Shown: positions 1-8,791 of the stretch, one piece after another
How positions within the stretch are numbered: the stretch's first letter is position 1
Layout of the letters: each line of letters opens with the position of its first letter
Source of the DNA: JAJXWB01 sp965246795
GTDB lineage: Bacteria > Pseudomonadota > Alphaproteobacteria > Rhizobiales > Beijerinckiaceae
Assembly (NCBI GenBank): GCA_965246795.1
Contig: CBDFFN010000007.1
Span: 248,001 to 312,000 of the forward strand
Length of the DNA: 64,000 nucleotides
Direction: 5' to 3'
Notes under the pieces: model-generated
The model's database searches: none
What the model was told of the DNA's origin: nothing
Seen by the model: the letters and a program-made list of their open reading frames with translations, nothing else
Position numbers and translations under genes: made by a program

Positions 1-517
1 GCAACGCGCGCACGGCGGGTACGTCCGTCTCGCCGTCGACCGCGAAACGCGCGACGATCCAGGCGCGCGCTGTGCCCGGCTGAATCGATGTCGGCGCGCC
101 GGTTGCGTCGGCCGGCCCTGCGATACGTAGCTTCGTGCCCGCGCGGCCGATCGTGGCCGCAGTTGCGAGCGCCACGCGATCGCCCCGCTCGTTCAGCACC
201 TGCAGCGCGAAGAAACGGCGCCCGGTGACGGGGATCGCGATATCGATCGGCCCGGACGAAAGATCGAGCCAGGCGGACGAAACGAGGGTGTCGGGATCGG
301 GTGGCCCGAAGGCCACGCCCAGCGACGCATCCACCGCGCGTTGATGCAGGAAGGTCCCTGTGGGCGCGCAGCCGAGCCCCGGCAGGGCGCAGGTCGTGAG
401 GCGGCGTCGCAAATCGTCGGTCGCGTCAGCCGGGATGGCTGCGACAGAGACGACGGCGCCAGCAACTGCGCCGAGCGCAAACAGACCACCGCAAAGTATC
501 GAAAGTCCGTTGCTCAC
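1..517 (-). CDS. DUF1254-family envelope protein, C-terminus cut by window edge
   Basis: I read this frame by hand. It starts at a GTG (517-515) that shares a GTGA overlap with the stop of the DUF1214 gene, and it stays open to the left edge, so about 172 residues are visible and the end is missing. The N-terminus is a hydrophobic anchor or signal (ILCGGLFALGAVAGAVVSVA). The body has a beta-rich look with RRFFALQVLNERGDRVA, which resembles the short DUF1254 proteins that follow DUF1214 proteins in rhizobia. Function is unknown; translational coupling to DUF1214 suggests the two act together in the envelope. Confidence 0.6.
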   Translation of the reverse strand, partial: MSNGLSILCGGLFALGAVAGAVVSVAAIPADATDDLRRRLTTCALPGLGCAPTGTFLHQRAVDASLGVAFGPPDPDTLVSSAWLDLSSGPIDIAIPVTGRRFFALQVLNERGDRVALATAATIGRAGTKLRIAGPADATGAPTSIQPGTARAWIVARFAVDGETDVPAVRAL

Positions 518-1107
518 GCCGATGTCTCGCGCCGCACCAGTGCCGGCGGCCGCCACGTGCCTGTTCCGGATTTCGGCGCGTAGAGCCGCAGGAAGAGTCG
601 GAAGGCATCCGGCGGCGCAGGCAGCCAGTTGGCAGCAGGATCGTCGGGCGGCGACGCCTGCACCAGTACGTCGAGCGAGCCGTCTGCATTGCGCCGCAGA
701 TCGGCCTTGCGGCTTGTTAGCGAGGCCTGCGCGTCTCCCGCCGGACGCGCGTCGGCCGCCGAAGTCGAAAGGCCCCAAAACGCCTCCGTAGTCTGTTGAC
801 CGCCTGCGGCAAAACGCAGGACGTATGTCGAGCGGCCCACCAGAGCGCGGCCGTCGGCATCCGTAGCTGTCTCGAAGGTGCGGATCGTGTCGTCTGGAAA
901 GCCCGCGGGATCGCGAAGGACGTGTAGTGCGCGGCTAAGAAGTACTGGCAGGGCCGCATCTGGCGAGCCGTCGATCCAGCCGGCATGGACCTGCATATCC
1001 GCAGCAAGCCGCGCGACCGCCACACGTGCGCCGGAGAAGCCGACGGCAGCGCCGGCGACAATCGAGAGAACGACGGCGAGCGCCGCGAGCGGACGCCGCA
1101 CGGTCAA
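514..1107 (-). CDS. DUF1214 domain protein
   Basis: A 197-residue protein with one N-terminal membrane segment (about residues 8-30, LAALAVVLSIVAGAAVGFSG) and a periplasmic domain. The C-terminal half, with SLDVLVQASPPDDPAANWLPAP and FRLFLRLYAP, is the typical DUF1214 ending, in which an NWLPAP-like motif is conserved. The start is TTG at 1107; a GTG two codons in (1101) is equally possible. The gene lies 7 bases after the META-domain gene and overlaps the DUF1254 gene by 4 bases, so the three look like one operon. Role unknown; DUF1214/DUF1254 pairs are common in Hyphomicrobiales. Confidence 0.75.
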   Translation of the reverse strand: MTVRRPLAALAVVLSIVAGAAVGFSGARVAVARLAADMQVHAGWIDGSPDAALPVLLSRALHVLRDPAGFPDDTIRTFETATDADGRALVGRSTYVLRFAAGGQQTTEAFWGLSTSAADARPAGDAQASLTSRKADLRRNADGSLDVLVQASPPDDPAANWLPAPPDAFRLFLRLYAPKSGTGTWRPPALVRRETSA

Positions 1108-1114
1108 CGCGGCG

Positions 1115-1603
1115 TCAGAGGCCGCGCTTGAAGACCAGCGTGCCGGGCTGCGATTTGATCGTCAGCAGGTAGCCCGTCTGGTCCCAGGTGGGGCCGGAAT
1201 GCAGGATGCCGAGAAAGAGCCGCTCGAAGGCCATGACGTCGTTGCCGCACGCCTTTTTCGTCTGGGCGACCGGGCCCATCGCGAGCTTCTTGCCCTTCTG
1301 CGGATAGAGCGCCGCGGACCAGGTGTTGCAGCCGGACGTGCCGGTGCCGCGATAATTATCGTCGATCGACAGCGACGCTTCGCTAGGCGGCGACTTGCCG
1401 TTGATCTCAGAGAGGTTCCACGTCTGCTTGGTCGGAAAATTCGCTTCGTATTCCGACAGATCCTTGCCGGTTGGCTTTGGCTGCTCGGGATAGGTCGGCG
1501 CGCCAGAGCGCCGCGGTGCCGCCTGCGCCGATGCAACGACCGCAGCCGTCATCAGAACCGCAAGTGCGCTCCGTCCTGCGAAACCTGACCACGTCGACGT
1601 CAT
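1115..1603 (-). CDS. Secreted META-domain (HslJ-like) protein
   Basis: The 162-residue product begins with a signal peptide ending near ASAQA (about residue 28). The mature part carries the META/HslJ fold signature: GCNTWSAAL around residue 90 followed by MGPVAQTKKACGND and a final strand PGTLVFKRG. HslJ-type META proteins sit in the envelope and are linked in other bacteria to heat or antibiotic tolerance, but no enzyme activity is known. Two cysteines (GCNTW and KKACGN) could form a disulfide. It is the first gene of the short minus-strand group with DUF1214 and DUF1254. Confidence 0.75.
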   Translation of the reverse strand: MTSTWSGFAGRSALAVLMTAAVVASAQAAPRRSGAPTYPEQPKPTGKDLSEYEANFPTKQTWNLSEINGKSPPSEASLSIDDNYRGTGTSGCNTWSAALYPQKGKKLAMGPVAQTKKACGNDVMAFERLFLGILHSGPTWDQTGYLLTIKSQPGTLVFKRGL

Positions 1604-1662
1604 CTGTCTTGTCTCCCGTTAGCCGGCGTTCTTTCCGACAAATGTGGCAAAGCTTCGGAATG

Positions 1663-2241
1663 TCACCCGACGAGCGGCACACCGATCAGCCAGCGGTGTC
1701 CCCATAGCAGCATGAACGCGTAGAGCGCGAGACCGATGACGACAACGGCGATATCGGCGACGACACCGCCATGCTTGCGCCCAAGCGGGCCCATCGCGCC
1801 GCGTTTCTTCACCGAAATCCGGTCGTAAACCCCGAAGGCCAGAAACGACGCGAAGAGGATGACGCCGGCGAGATCGCCATTCGCGATCAGATGCGACAGC
1901 GCCCAGATTTTCACCGCCGCCAGCATCGGGTGCTTGGCCCGGTCACGGATGTGCGAGGGGATGTAGGCGGCAACGAGCAGGATGAATGCAAAGGGCATCA
2001 GCACGAAGGAAATGTGCTTCGTCCAGACCGGCGGATACCAGAGCTGCGGGTTTGCCGGACTGCCGCGGGAAAGTCCGACGCCCCAGACAATGAGCACGAG
2101 GCCGACAAGCGAGACGGCCGAGAACAGGCCTTTGTACCCGCCCTCGCCAAGTTTCGCGCGAAGGTTTTCGCGCGTGGCGGGGATGGTCGGCACGACATGG
2201 ATGCCGAGGAAGACGACAAGGCCGAGAAGAAGAACGAGCAT
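1663..2241 (-). CDS. NnrU family membrane protein
   Basis: A 192-residue polytopic membrane protein with about six hydrophobic segments. The N-terminus (LLLGLVVFLGIHVVPTI) and the central HPMLAAVKIWALSHLIANGD are the NnrU hallmarks: the H..P pair and the W..HL.ANGD loop are shared with isoprenoid methyltransferase-like membrane proteins. NnrU was first described beside nitrite/nitric oxide reductase genes, but most homologs, like this one, have no denitrification neighbours. The function here is unresolved. It ends 60 bases upstream of the META gene. Confidence 0.85.
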   Translation of the reverse strand: MLVLLLGLVVFLGIHVVPTIPATRENLRAKLGEGGYKGLFSAVSLVGLVLIVWGVGLSRGSPANPQLWYPPVWTKHISFVLMPFAFILLVAAYIPSHIRDRAKHPMLAAVKIWALSHLIANGDLAGVILFASFLAFGVYDRISVKKRGAMGPLGRKHGGVVADIAVVVIGLALYAFMLLWGHRWLIGVPLVG

Positions 2242-2250
2242 GCCCGGAGC

Positions 2251-3255
2251 CTAGACGGATTCGCGACGGCGCGCGCGATACCATTCGACGAGCGCGGCGA
2301 CGCCGTCCCCAACGCTAGTCGAAGGCCGATAGCCGGTCAGCCGCTGCAACAGCGCGCCATTGGCATAGGTGGCGGGCACATCGCCCTTTTGCATCGGCAA
2401 GTAGTTGCGGTGCGCTTTCTTGCCGAGCGCGCTTTCCACCGCATCGACGAAATCGAGCAACGCGACCGGACTGCCCCGCCCGATGTTCACGATTCGGAAT
2501 GGCGCGACGGGCGACAGCGTGGGATCATCGGTATCGGCCTGCGCGCCGGGCACGGTATCGGCGAGCCGAACGATGGCCTCGACGAGATCGTCGATGAAAG
2601 TGAAGTCACGGCTCATGTCGCCGTTGTTATAGATGTCGATGGTGCGGCCGGCTTCGATCGCCTCGACGAATTTCAGCGGCGCCATGTCGGGCCGGCCCCA
2701 CGGCCCATACACCGTAAAAAAGCGAAACATCGTCGTCGGCAGCGACCATAGATGCGCATAGGCGTGCGCCATCACCTCGTTCGCTTTCTTCGTTGCGGCG
2801 TACAGCGTGATCGGGCGATCGGTGTTGTCGGTCTCGTAGAAGGGCACATCGGTGCGCGATCCGTAAACGGACGATGTCGATGCGCAGAGAAGATGCTTCG
2901 GCGGCGCGATACGCGCGCATTCGATGAGGTTGAAGAAACCGGTGAGATTGGAATCGACGTAAGCGCGCGGATGTTCGAGGCTGTAGCGGACGCCCGCCTG
3001 CGCCGCGAGATGCACGACGACGTCCGGCTGCGCGGTATCGTAGGCGGTCTTCAGGGCATCGAAATCTTCCAGCATGCCCGTGTGCTGGCGAAAACCGTTC
3101 GAGCGTTCGAGCACGGCAAGACGGTCGCGTTTCAATTGCAAATCGTAATAAGCGGTCATGCCGTCGAAACCGTCGACGAAATGGCCGTCGTCGAGAAGAC
3201 GCTTACACAGGTGGAAGCCAATGAAGCCGGCCGAGCCGGTGACGAAGACGCTCAT
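2251..3255 (-). CDS. NAD-dependent epimerase, UDP-glucuronate 4-epimerase type
   Basis: An extended SDR enzyme of 334 residues if it starts at the ATG at 3255 (MSVFVTGSAGFIGFHL). A longer frame runs upstream but has no family similarity. The Rossmann motif GSAGFIGF is at the N-terminus. The catalytic Tyr-x3-Lys is YAATKKANE near residue 150, with SSVYG before it. Length and the FTVYGPWGRPDMA stretch match UDP-glucuronate 4-epimerases, which make UDP-galacturonate for capsule or LPS sugars. No glycosyltransferases flank it. Substrate is inferred from family resemblance only. Confidence 0.85.
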   Translation of the reverse strand: MSVFVTGSAGFIGFHLCKRLLDDGHFVDGFDGMTAYYDLQLKRDRLAVLERSNGFRQHTGMLEDFDALKTAYDTAQPDVVVHLAAQAGVRYSLEHPRAYVDSNLTGFFNLIECARIAPPKHLLCASTSSVYGSRTDVPFYETDNTDRPITLYAATKKANEVMAHAYAHLWSLPTTMFRFFTVYGPWGRPDMAPLKFVEAIEAGRTIDIYNNGDMSRDFTFIDDLVEAIVRLADTVPGAQADTDDPTLSPVAPFRIVNIGRGSPVALLDFVDAVESALGKKAHRNYLPMQKGDVPATYANGALLQRLTGYRPSTSVGDGVAALVEWYRARRRESV

Positions 3256-3281
3256 CGGCTCTTTTTTATCAGCGGGCTTGT

Positions 3282-3308
3282 CGCGAAAACCGGTGACCAC
3301 TTTTCGCG
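3282..3308. repeat. Palindromic intergenic repeat (family A)
   Basis: CGCGAAAA (3282-3289) and TTTTCGCG (3301-3308) are perfect 8-base arms around CCGGTGACCAC. The core ACCGGTNNCCACTTTTC is a widespread rhizobial extragenic palindrome; another copy with the same core lies at 56044-56092. It sits between pmtA and the epimerase. No T-tract follows, so a role as terminator is doubtful. Confidence 0.6.
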
Positions 3309-3316
3309 CCCGCCTC

Positions 3317-3970
3317 TTACGAGTCTCGAGAAATGCGCACGAGTGTGAACAGGCCGAGCGGCGCAAGCGCACGGCGTTCGACGAGCGTTGCGCCGGCCTT
3401 CGCGTCGATCCAGTCGCCTATGATGGCGAAGGGAAATTCCGGCCGCCAGCCAAGTTTCGCCGCGCGCTTGCCGAGCCAATGTTCGATTATGGCGATCGGA
3501 CCGCGCTCGGCGCCGACATGATTCACGAGCACGATCTCGCCGCCGGGCTTCACGACGCGGAAAAGTTCGTCGAGCGTCTTCTTGGGGTCGGGCACGACGG
3601 TCATCACATAAGGCGCGACGACGCAGTCGAAAGCGGCATCGGGAAAGGCGAGCCGCATTGCGTCCATGCGCAGCAGACCTTCGACGCCGCCGAGTTTTTC
3701 CCGCGCGGCGCGTTGGCGCGCCCGCTGCAGCATCGGTTCGGAGAGATCGACGCCAACGATGCGGGTCGCGGACGAGAACATCGGAAGTTCAAGGCCGGTG
3801 CCGACACCGACATCGAGCACGCGACCACCGTCACGCGATGCGGCGGCCGCGGCGGCGCGGCGGCCCGGCGCCATGACGGCGGTGAAGACGAGATCGTAGA
3901 CCGGGGCCCAGCGGGCGTAGGCCTCTTCGACATGCGTGTTGTCGAGCGCGCTCAGCGTGCCGTTCGCCAT
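3317..3970 (-). CDS. pmtA: Phosphatidylethanolamine N-methyltransferase (PmtA type)
   Basis: SAM-dependent methyltransferase of 217 residues from the ATG at 3970. Motif I is VLDVGVGTGLELP (about residues 48-60), followed by VGVDLSEPML and the post-motif FDCVVAPYVMTVVPDP. The start EAYARWAPVYDLVF and the segments VVKPGGEIVLVNH and KLGWRPEFPF are characteristic of the soluble rhizobial PmtA, which methylates phosphatidylethanolamine stepwise to phosphatidylcholine at the membrane. The gene begins 4 bases after the mnmA stop, so it is probably read with it. Assignment rests on recall of the rhizobial family. Confidence 0.8.
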   Translation of the reverse strand: MANGTLSALDNTHVEEAYARWAPVYDLVFTAVMAPGRRAAAAAASRDGGRVLDVGVGTGLELPMFSSATRIVGVDLSEPMLQRARQRAAREKLGGVEGLLRMDAMRLAFPDAAFDCVVAPYVMTVVPDPKKTLDELFRVVKPGGEIVLVNHVGAERGPIAIIEHWLGKRAAKLGWRPEFPFAIIGDWIDAKAGATLVERRALAPLGLFTLVRISRDS

Positions 3971-3974
3971 CGCG

Positions 3975-5156
3975 TCAGACCGCCTGGCGCAACGGCACAG
4001 CGACGCCTTGCGTCGCCGCGATGAACCCGCCGCCGAGAACACGCGCACGCGCAGACCCGTCAGCATAGAAGACGCAGGCCTGGCCGGGCGATACGCCGCT
4101 TTCGCCGCCTGGAAATTCCACATGCATGCCGGAGGCATCGGCATGCAGAACTGCCTGCACCGGGGCGCGCGTCGAGCGCACACGTGCATGGATCAGCAAT
4201 CCCGCCCGCGCGACAATGCGCAGATCGCCGCCGCCGAGCCAGTTCACGTCGCGCAACGCCACTGTCGTTGTCGCAAGCGCCTCGCGCGGTCCCACGGTCA
4301 CGCGCGCCGCAGCAGGCTCAATGCGCACGACGAACAACGGCGCGGCATCCGGCCCTTCCACACCGCCGAGATTGAGGCCCTTGCGCTGACCGACAGTGTA
4401 GTACGCGACACCTGCATGTCGGCCGAGCACGCGGCCATCGACATGTACGATGTCGCCCGCACGGCCGGCGTCCGGCGCGAGTTTTCGCACGATGTCGGAG
4501 TAATGGCCGGAAGGCACGAAGCAGATGTCCTGGCTGTCCGACTTGTCGGCATTCGGCAGGCCGAATTCGCGCGCCAGCGTGCGCACGTCGTCCTTCGTCA
4601 TGTCGCCGAGCGGAAAGCGCAGCATGTCGAGCTGTGCCTGCGTCGTCGCGAACAGGAACCAGCTTTGATCGCGCGCTTCGTCGGCGGAACGGAACAAAGC
4701 CCGACGTCCGCCGACATCGCGCGACGAAATGTAATGGCCGGTCGCCATCACATCCGCGCCAAGATCCTTCGCCGTGCTGAAGAGGTCTGAAAACTTCACG
4801 GTCTGGTTGCAGGCGATGCACGGCACCGGCGTTTCGCCACGGGCATAGGCCTGCGCGAAGGGTGCGATGACGCCCTCACGAAACTTCTGCTCGTAATCGA
4901 GCACGTAATGCGGGAAGCCGAGCTTTGCTGCGACGTCGCGGGCATCGGAAATGTCGCGGCCGGCACAGCAGGCGCCCTTGCGCCCGCTGGCGGCGCCGTG
5001 GTCGTAAAGCTGCAGCGTCACACCCACGACATCGTAGTTTTCACGCGACAGCAGAGCTGCAACCACTGACGAGTCGACGCCGCCCGACATCGCGACGACG
5101 ACGCGCGTCTCATTTGGCGGCTTGGGCAGGCCGAGAGAGTTCAGCGGACCGGACAT
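3975..5156 (-). CDS. mnmA: tRNA-specific 2-thiouridylase MnmA
   Basis: A 393-residue enzyme that thiolates U34 of tRNA Lys, Glu and Gln. The PP-loop SGGVDSSV is near residue 24. The two catalytic cysteines are in PCIACNQ (about residue 115) and DSQDICFVPSG (about residue 212). ATGHY and VGQRKGLNLGG are further family motifs. Length is slightly above the usual 360-380, from an N-terminal extension with LGLPKPPNE. It precedes pmtA by 4 bases and follows the SDR gene after 53 bases. Confidence 0.95.
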   Translation of the reverse strand: MSGPLNSLGLPKPPNETRVVVAMSGGVDSSVVAALLSRENYDVVGVTLQLYDHGAASGRKGACCAGRDISDARDVAAKLGFPHYVLDYEQKFREGVIAPFAQAYARGETPVPCIACNQTVKFSDLFSTAKDLGADVMATGHYISSRDVGGRRALFRSADEARDQSWFLFATTQAQLDMLRFPLGDMTKDDVRTLAREFGLPNADKSDSQDICFVPSGHYSDIVRKLAPDAGRAGDIVHVDGRVLGRHAGVAYYTVGQRKGLNLGGVEGPDAAPLFVVRIEPAAARVTVGPREALATTTVALRDVNWLGGGDLRIVARAGLLIHARVRSTRAPVQAVLHADASGMHVEFPGGESGVSPGQACVFYADGSARARVLGGGFIAATQGVAVPLRQAV

Positions 5157-5209
5157 TTGCGGCTTTTACCGAGACACGCGCGAAACTGCCAGTTTGCGCA
5201 AACTAGTCC

Positions 5210-5974
5210 TCAAATCGAGATGGAATAGCCGCCGTCGACCGGGATCGCGGTGCCGGTGACGAAATCCGACGCGGCGCTGGCGAGAAACACGCCGATGCCG
5301 CGAAAATCCGCGGGATCGCCCCAGCGACCGGCGGGCGTGCGTGCCAGTACACGATCGTGCAGGCCGTCGACCTGTTCGCGTGCGGCTTTGGTCAGCGCCG
5401 TGTCGATCCAGCCCGGCAGGATCGCATTGACCTGGATGTTGTCCGTCGCCCAAGCCGTCGCGAGCGCACGCGAAAGCTGCACGATGCCGCCCTTGCTCGC
5501 GCCGTAGGCGGCGGCAAACGGCGCGGCGAACAGTGTCATCATCGAGCCGATGTTGATGATCTTGCCGCCGCCCGCCGTTTTCATCAGCGGATACGCGGCT
5601 TGCGAACAGAGCAGCGCCGACGTGAGGTTCGTGTCTATCACCTTATGCCATTCGGCCGCCGACAATTCCTCCGGCCGCTTGCGGATCGACATGCCCGCGT
5701 TGTTCACGAGAATGTCGACGCGGCCGTAGCGGCTCTGCGCCGCGTGCATCAGCGCGTGGCAGGCGGTTTCGTCCGTCACGTCGGCCTCGACGAAACAGGC
5801 CTTTGCGCCCAGCTTCTCGAGTGTCGCGACGGCCGCCGCGCCTTTCGCGGCATCGCGGCCCGACAGCACGATCGACGCGCCAGACTGCGCGAAGCCTTCG
5901 GCGAGGCCGAGGCCGATCCCACCATTGCCGCCGGTGACGACAGCAACACGACCTTCGAGCGAGAACAGGGACAT
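5210..5974 (-). CDS. Short-chain dehydrogenase/reductase
   Basis: A classical SDR of 254 residues. The cofactor motif TGGNGGIGLG is at residues 14-23, NNAGM near residue 90, and the catalytic Ser and Tyr-x3-Lys are in NIGSMM and YGASKGG near residues 140-160. The C-terminal PVDGGYSI is the usual end. Close relatives include 2-deoxy-D-gluconate and glucose 1-dehydrogenases, but the substrate cannot be told from sequence. It is divergent from the M20 peptidase gene with an 80-base gap. Confidence 0.9.
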   Translation of the reverse strand: MSLFSLEGRVAVVTGGNGGIGLGLAEGFAQSGASIVLSGRDAAKGAAAVATLEKLGAKACFVEADVTDETACHALMHAAQSRYGRVDILVNNAGMSIRKRPEELSAAEWHKVIDTNLTSALLCSQAAYPLMKTAGGGKIINIGSMMTLFAAPFAAAYGASKGGIVQLSRALATAWATDNIQVNAILPGWIDTALTKAAREQVDGLHDRVLARTPAGRWGDPADFRGIGVFLASAASDFVTGTAIPVDGGYSISI

Positions 5975-6054
5975 GCGGGCTCCATCGAGTCTTGCGGCAC
6001 GCCCGCTTAGCGTATCGACTGCAGGCTGCCTATCGCGCCTTCATTGGATCTCGC

Positions 6055-7167
6055 ATGACGCTTCCGACTTTCGACGCCCACGAACTTCTTGGCCGCCTGA
6101 AACCTTGGGTCGAGTGCGAGAGCCCGACCTTCGATGCCGGCGCGGTGAACGCGATGATGGCGCTTGTCGCGCACGAACTTACCGACATGGGCGCAGCGGT
6201 CGAGACTATCCCCGGCACGATGGGTCTCGGCAATTGCGTGCGTGGAACGTTCCCGCATCCGAGGAAGGGCGAGCCCGGCATTCTCGTGATGGGACATCTC
6301 GACACGGTGCATCCGCTCGGCACGCTGAACGTGCTGCCGTGGCGCATCGACGGTGATCGCTGCTACGGCCCCGGCATCTGCGACATGAAGGGCGGCAATG
6401 TCATCGCGCTCGCCGCGATCCGCGCGTTGCGCGACACCCCGCTGCCGATCACAGTCCTCTTCACCAGCGACGAGGAGATCGGCAGCCCTTCGACACGCAA
6501 ACTTATCGAGGACGAGGCGAAGAAGCATCGCTATGTGCTCGTGCCGGAGCCCGGTCGCGAGGACAACGGCGTCACGACTGGTCGCTATGCGATCGCACGC
6601 TTCAACCTCAAGGCGACGGGCAAGCCGAGCCATGCTGGCTCACGGTTGAAGGACGGCCGCTCCGCCATCCGCGCGATGGCGCAGAAGATCGTCGCCATCG
6701 ACACGATGACGACAGACGATTGCACCTTCTCGGTCGGCGTCGTGCACGGCGGCCAATGGGTGAACTGCGTCGCGACAACCTGCACGGGCGAGGCTTTATC
6801 GATGGCGAAGCGCCAGAGCGATCTCGATGCGGGCGTGGCGAAAATGCTGGCGTTGTCGGGCGATGAAGGCGGCGTGAAATTCGAGGTGACGCGCGGTGTG
6901 ACGCGGCCGGTGTGGGAGCCGGATGCGGCAGTGATGAAGCTTTACGAGAGGGCGAAAACACTTGCCGAGGCGGACGGCATGACTTTGCCGCATGCAAGCG
7001 CAGGCGGTGGGTCCGACGGCAACTTCACCGGCGCGCTCGGCATCCCGACGCTCGATGGGCTCGGCGTGCGCGGTGGCGGCATTCACACGCTGGAAGAACA
7101 TGTGTTGATCGACACGTTACCGCAGCGCGCGCGTTTGTTTGCGGGGTTGCTGGCGACGCTGCGCTAA
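6055..7167 (+). CDS. M20 family metallopeptidase (carboxypeptidase G2-like)
   Basis: A 370-residue zinc peptidase from the ATG at 6055; an upstream in-frame ATG at 5992 overlaps the divergent promoter region and adds no conserved sequence. Zinc and catalytic motifs are in order: GHLDTVHP (about residue 81), GPGICDMKGG (about 104) and TSDEEIGS with the catalytic Glu (about 142). The dimerisation domain and the final HTLEEHV are typical of glutamate carboxypeptidases. The product probably cleaves C-terminal glutamate or a related amide in the cytoplasm. Its stop overlaps the zwf stop on the other strand. Confidence 0.88.
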   Translation: MTLPTFDAHELLGRLKPWVECESPTFDAGAVNAMMALVAHELTDMGAAVETIPGTMGLGNCVRGTFPHPRKGEPGILVMGHLDTVHPLGTLNVLPWRIDGDRCYGPGICDMKGGNVIALAAIRALRDTPLPITVLFTSDEEIGSPSTRKLIEDEAKKHRYVLVPEPGREDNGVTTGRYAIARFNLKATGKPSHAGSRLKDGRSAIRAMAQKIVAIDTMTTDDCTFSVGVVHGGQWVNCVATTCTGEALSMAKRQSDLDAGVAKMLALSGDEGGVKFEVTRGVTRPVWEPDAAVMKLYERAKTLAEADGMTLPHASAGGGSDGNFTGALGIPTLDGLGVRGGGIHTLEEHVLIDTLPQRARLFAGLLATLR

Positions 7168-8624
7168 GCCCCACCACGCCATGCGCGTTCGAACGGCAAC
7201 CGCCAGGCATGCGGCGCGACGAGCTGGTGAACCGATTTTGGCCCCCAACCGTCCGGCGAATAGAGCCGCACCGGCGGCGGCGATTCCAGCAGGGGCACGG
7301 ACACTTCCCAAAGCCGCTCGATACCGTCGGCGCTTGTGAACAGCGTGCGATCGCCGCGCATCGCATCGAGGATCAGCCGCTCGTAGGCTTCGAGCACATC
7401 GGTCACGAGGCCGGTCTCGCTCATCGCGAATTGCATCGATTGCTTGTCGAGTCGCATGCCCGGTCCCGGCCGCTTGCCGTAGAACGACAGCGACACTTTC
7501 GACGCATCGGCGAGATCGAAGGTGAGGTGGTCCGGGCCCTGTGCGCCGACGCCGGAACCCGCAGGAAACATGCTCTTCGGTGCTTCGCGAAACGCAATCG
7601 AAATGATGCGTTGGCCCTCCGCCATGCGCTTGCCGGTTCGCAGGAAGAAGGGCACGCCCGCCCAACGCCAATTATCGATGGCGCATTTCAAAGCGATGAA
7701 GGTTTCCGTGTCGGACTCCGGATCGACGCCGTGTTCGGCGCGATAACCTGCGTATTGTCCGCGAACAACGTTGTTCGGATCGATGGGCACCATCGAGCGA
7801 AACACCTTGTTCTTTTCCTCGGAGATCGGCGCGGGTTCGAGCGCGGTCGGCGGCTCCATCGCGACGAAGCCGAGAATCTGGAAGAGATGCGTGACGACCA
7901 TGTCGCGATAAGCGCCAGTTGCTTCGTAGAACGCGGCGCGATTGCCGAGACCAAGCGTCTCCGGCACGTCGATCTGCACGTGGTCGATGAAATTGCGATT
8001 CCAGATCGGCTCGAACAGACCATTGGCGAAGCGGAAGGCGAGAATGTTCTGCGCCGGCTCCTTGCCGAGGAAATGATCGATACGGAAAATCTGGCTTTCG
8101 TCGAATACCTTGTGCAGCGACGCGTTGAGCGCGATCGCGCTTTCGAGATCGGTGCCGAACGGCTTCTCCATGATGACGCGCGATGCGTCGGTCAGTCCTG
8201 CTGCGGACAGGAGCCCGACCGCGGAGAGGGCTGCGGCGGGCGGCACGCTGAGATAGAGCAGCCGCCGGCACTCACCGAGTTCGGCCTCGGCCTTTGCGAC
8301 AGCCGCTTTCAAAACCTCCGGACCGGCTTTGATCGGCACGTAGTCGAGCATCGACGCGAAGCTCTCCCACTCGCCGTTGCTGGCGCGCCGGCTTCCGAAT
8401 TTCTCCAGCGCCTCGTGCACGAGCGTGCGAAAGCCTTCGGCATCCAAATCGTCGAGCGATACGCCGACGATACGACACGCCGGGATGAAGCCGGTCTGGA
8501 TCAGCCGGAATAGGCCGGGCAGCAGCTTTCGCTTCGAGAGATCGCCAGTCGCGCCGACGAGGATGACGACCTGCGGATATTTCGGCCCGACGCCGGGCGG
8601 AATTTTGGCCAAATGCGTCCCCAT
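7164..8624 (-). CDS. zwf: Glucose-6-phosphate 1-dehydrogenase
   Basis: A 486-residue enzyme from the ATG at 8624, which gives the usual family length; upstream in-frame codons run into the fasciclin promoter region. The NADP loop GATGDLSKRKLLP lies near residue 22, and the active-site RIDHFLGKE follows near residue 180. EKPFGTDLESA precedes it. The enzyme opens the oxidative pentose phosphate / Entner-Doudoroff route and supplies NADPH. No pgl or edd gene is adjacent. The last bases (7164-7167) are shared with the convergent M20 gene. Confidence 0.95.
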   Translation of the reverse strand: MGTHLAKIPPGVGPKYPQVVILVGATGDLSKRKLLPGLFRLIQTGFIPACRIVGVSLDDLDAEGFRTLVHEALEKFGSRRASNGEWESFASMLDYVPIKAGPEVLKAAVAKAEAELGECRRLLYLSVPPAAALSAVGLLSAAGLTDASRVIMEKPFGTDLESAIALNASLHKVFDESQIFRIDHFLGKEPAQNILAFRFANGLFEPIWNRNFIDHVQIDVPETLGLGNRAAFYEATGAYRDMVVTHLFQILGFVAMEPPTALEPAPISEEKNKVFRSMVPIDPNNVVRGQYAGYRAEHGVDPESDTETFIALKCAIDNWRWAGVPFFLRTGKRMAEGQRIISIAFREAPKSMFPAGSGVGAQGPDHLTFDLADASKVSLSFYGKRPGPGMRLDKQSMQFAMSETGLVTDVLEAYERLILDAMRGDRTLFTSADGIERLWEVSVPLLESPPPVRLYSPDGWGPKSVHQLVAPHAWRLPFERAWRGGA

Positions 8625-8791
8625 CCTGCTCGTGCTCCGGTTCGGTAGCATTTGCCGTGCCGCGCGTTTCTGGAAGCCGCAACTATTCGCGGAACGAAAT
8701 GACACTTTGAAGCGGCGTGAAACTTCCGGGGTCACATTCCGTACCTGCACCGGCTCGCACATAGATGCGATTCGTTTTGGTGAGGAAAAAC

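Noticed and set aside
6912..8513. A 533-codon plus-strand frame across the end of the M20 gene and opposite zwf
   Set aside because: It is out of frame with the M20 peptidase and mirrors zwf; no conserved motif is present.
8691..8720. An EcfG-type promoter (GGAAC) before the fasciclin gene
   Set aside because: The spacing to the nearest CGT-like -10 element is about 19 bases instead of 16-17.
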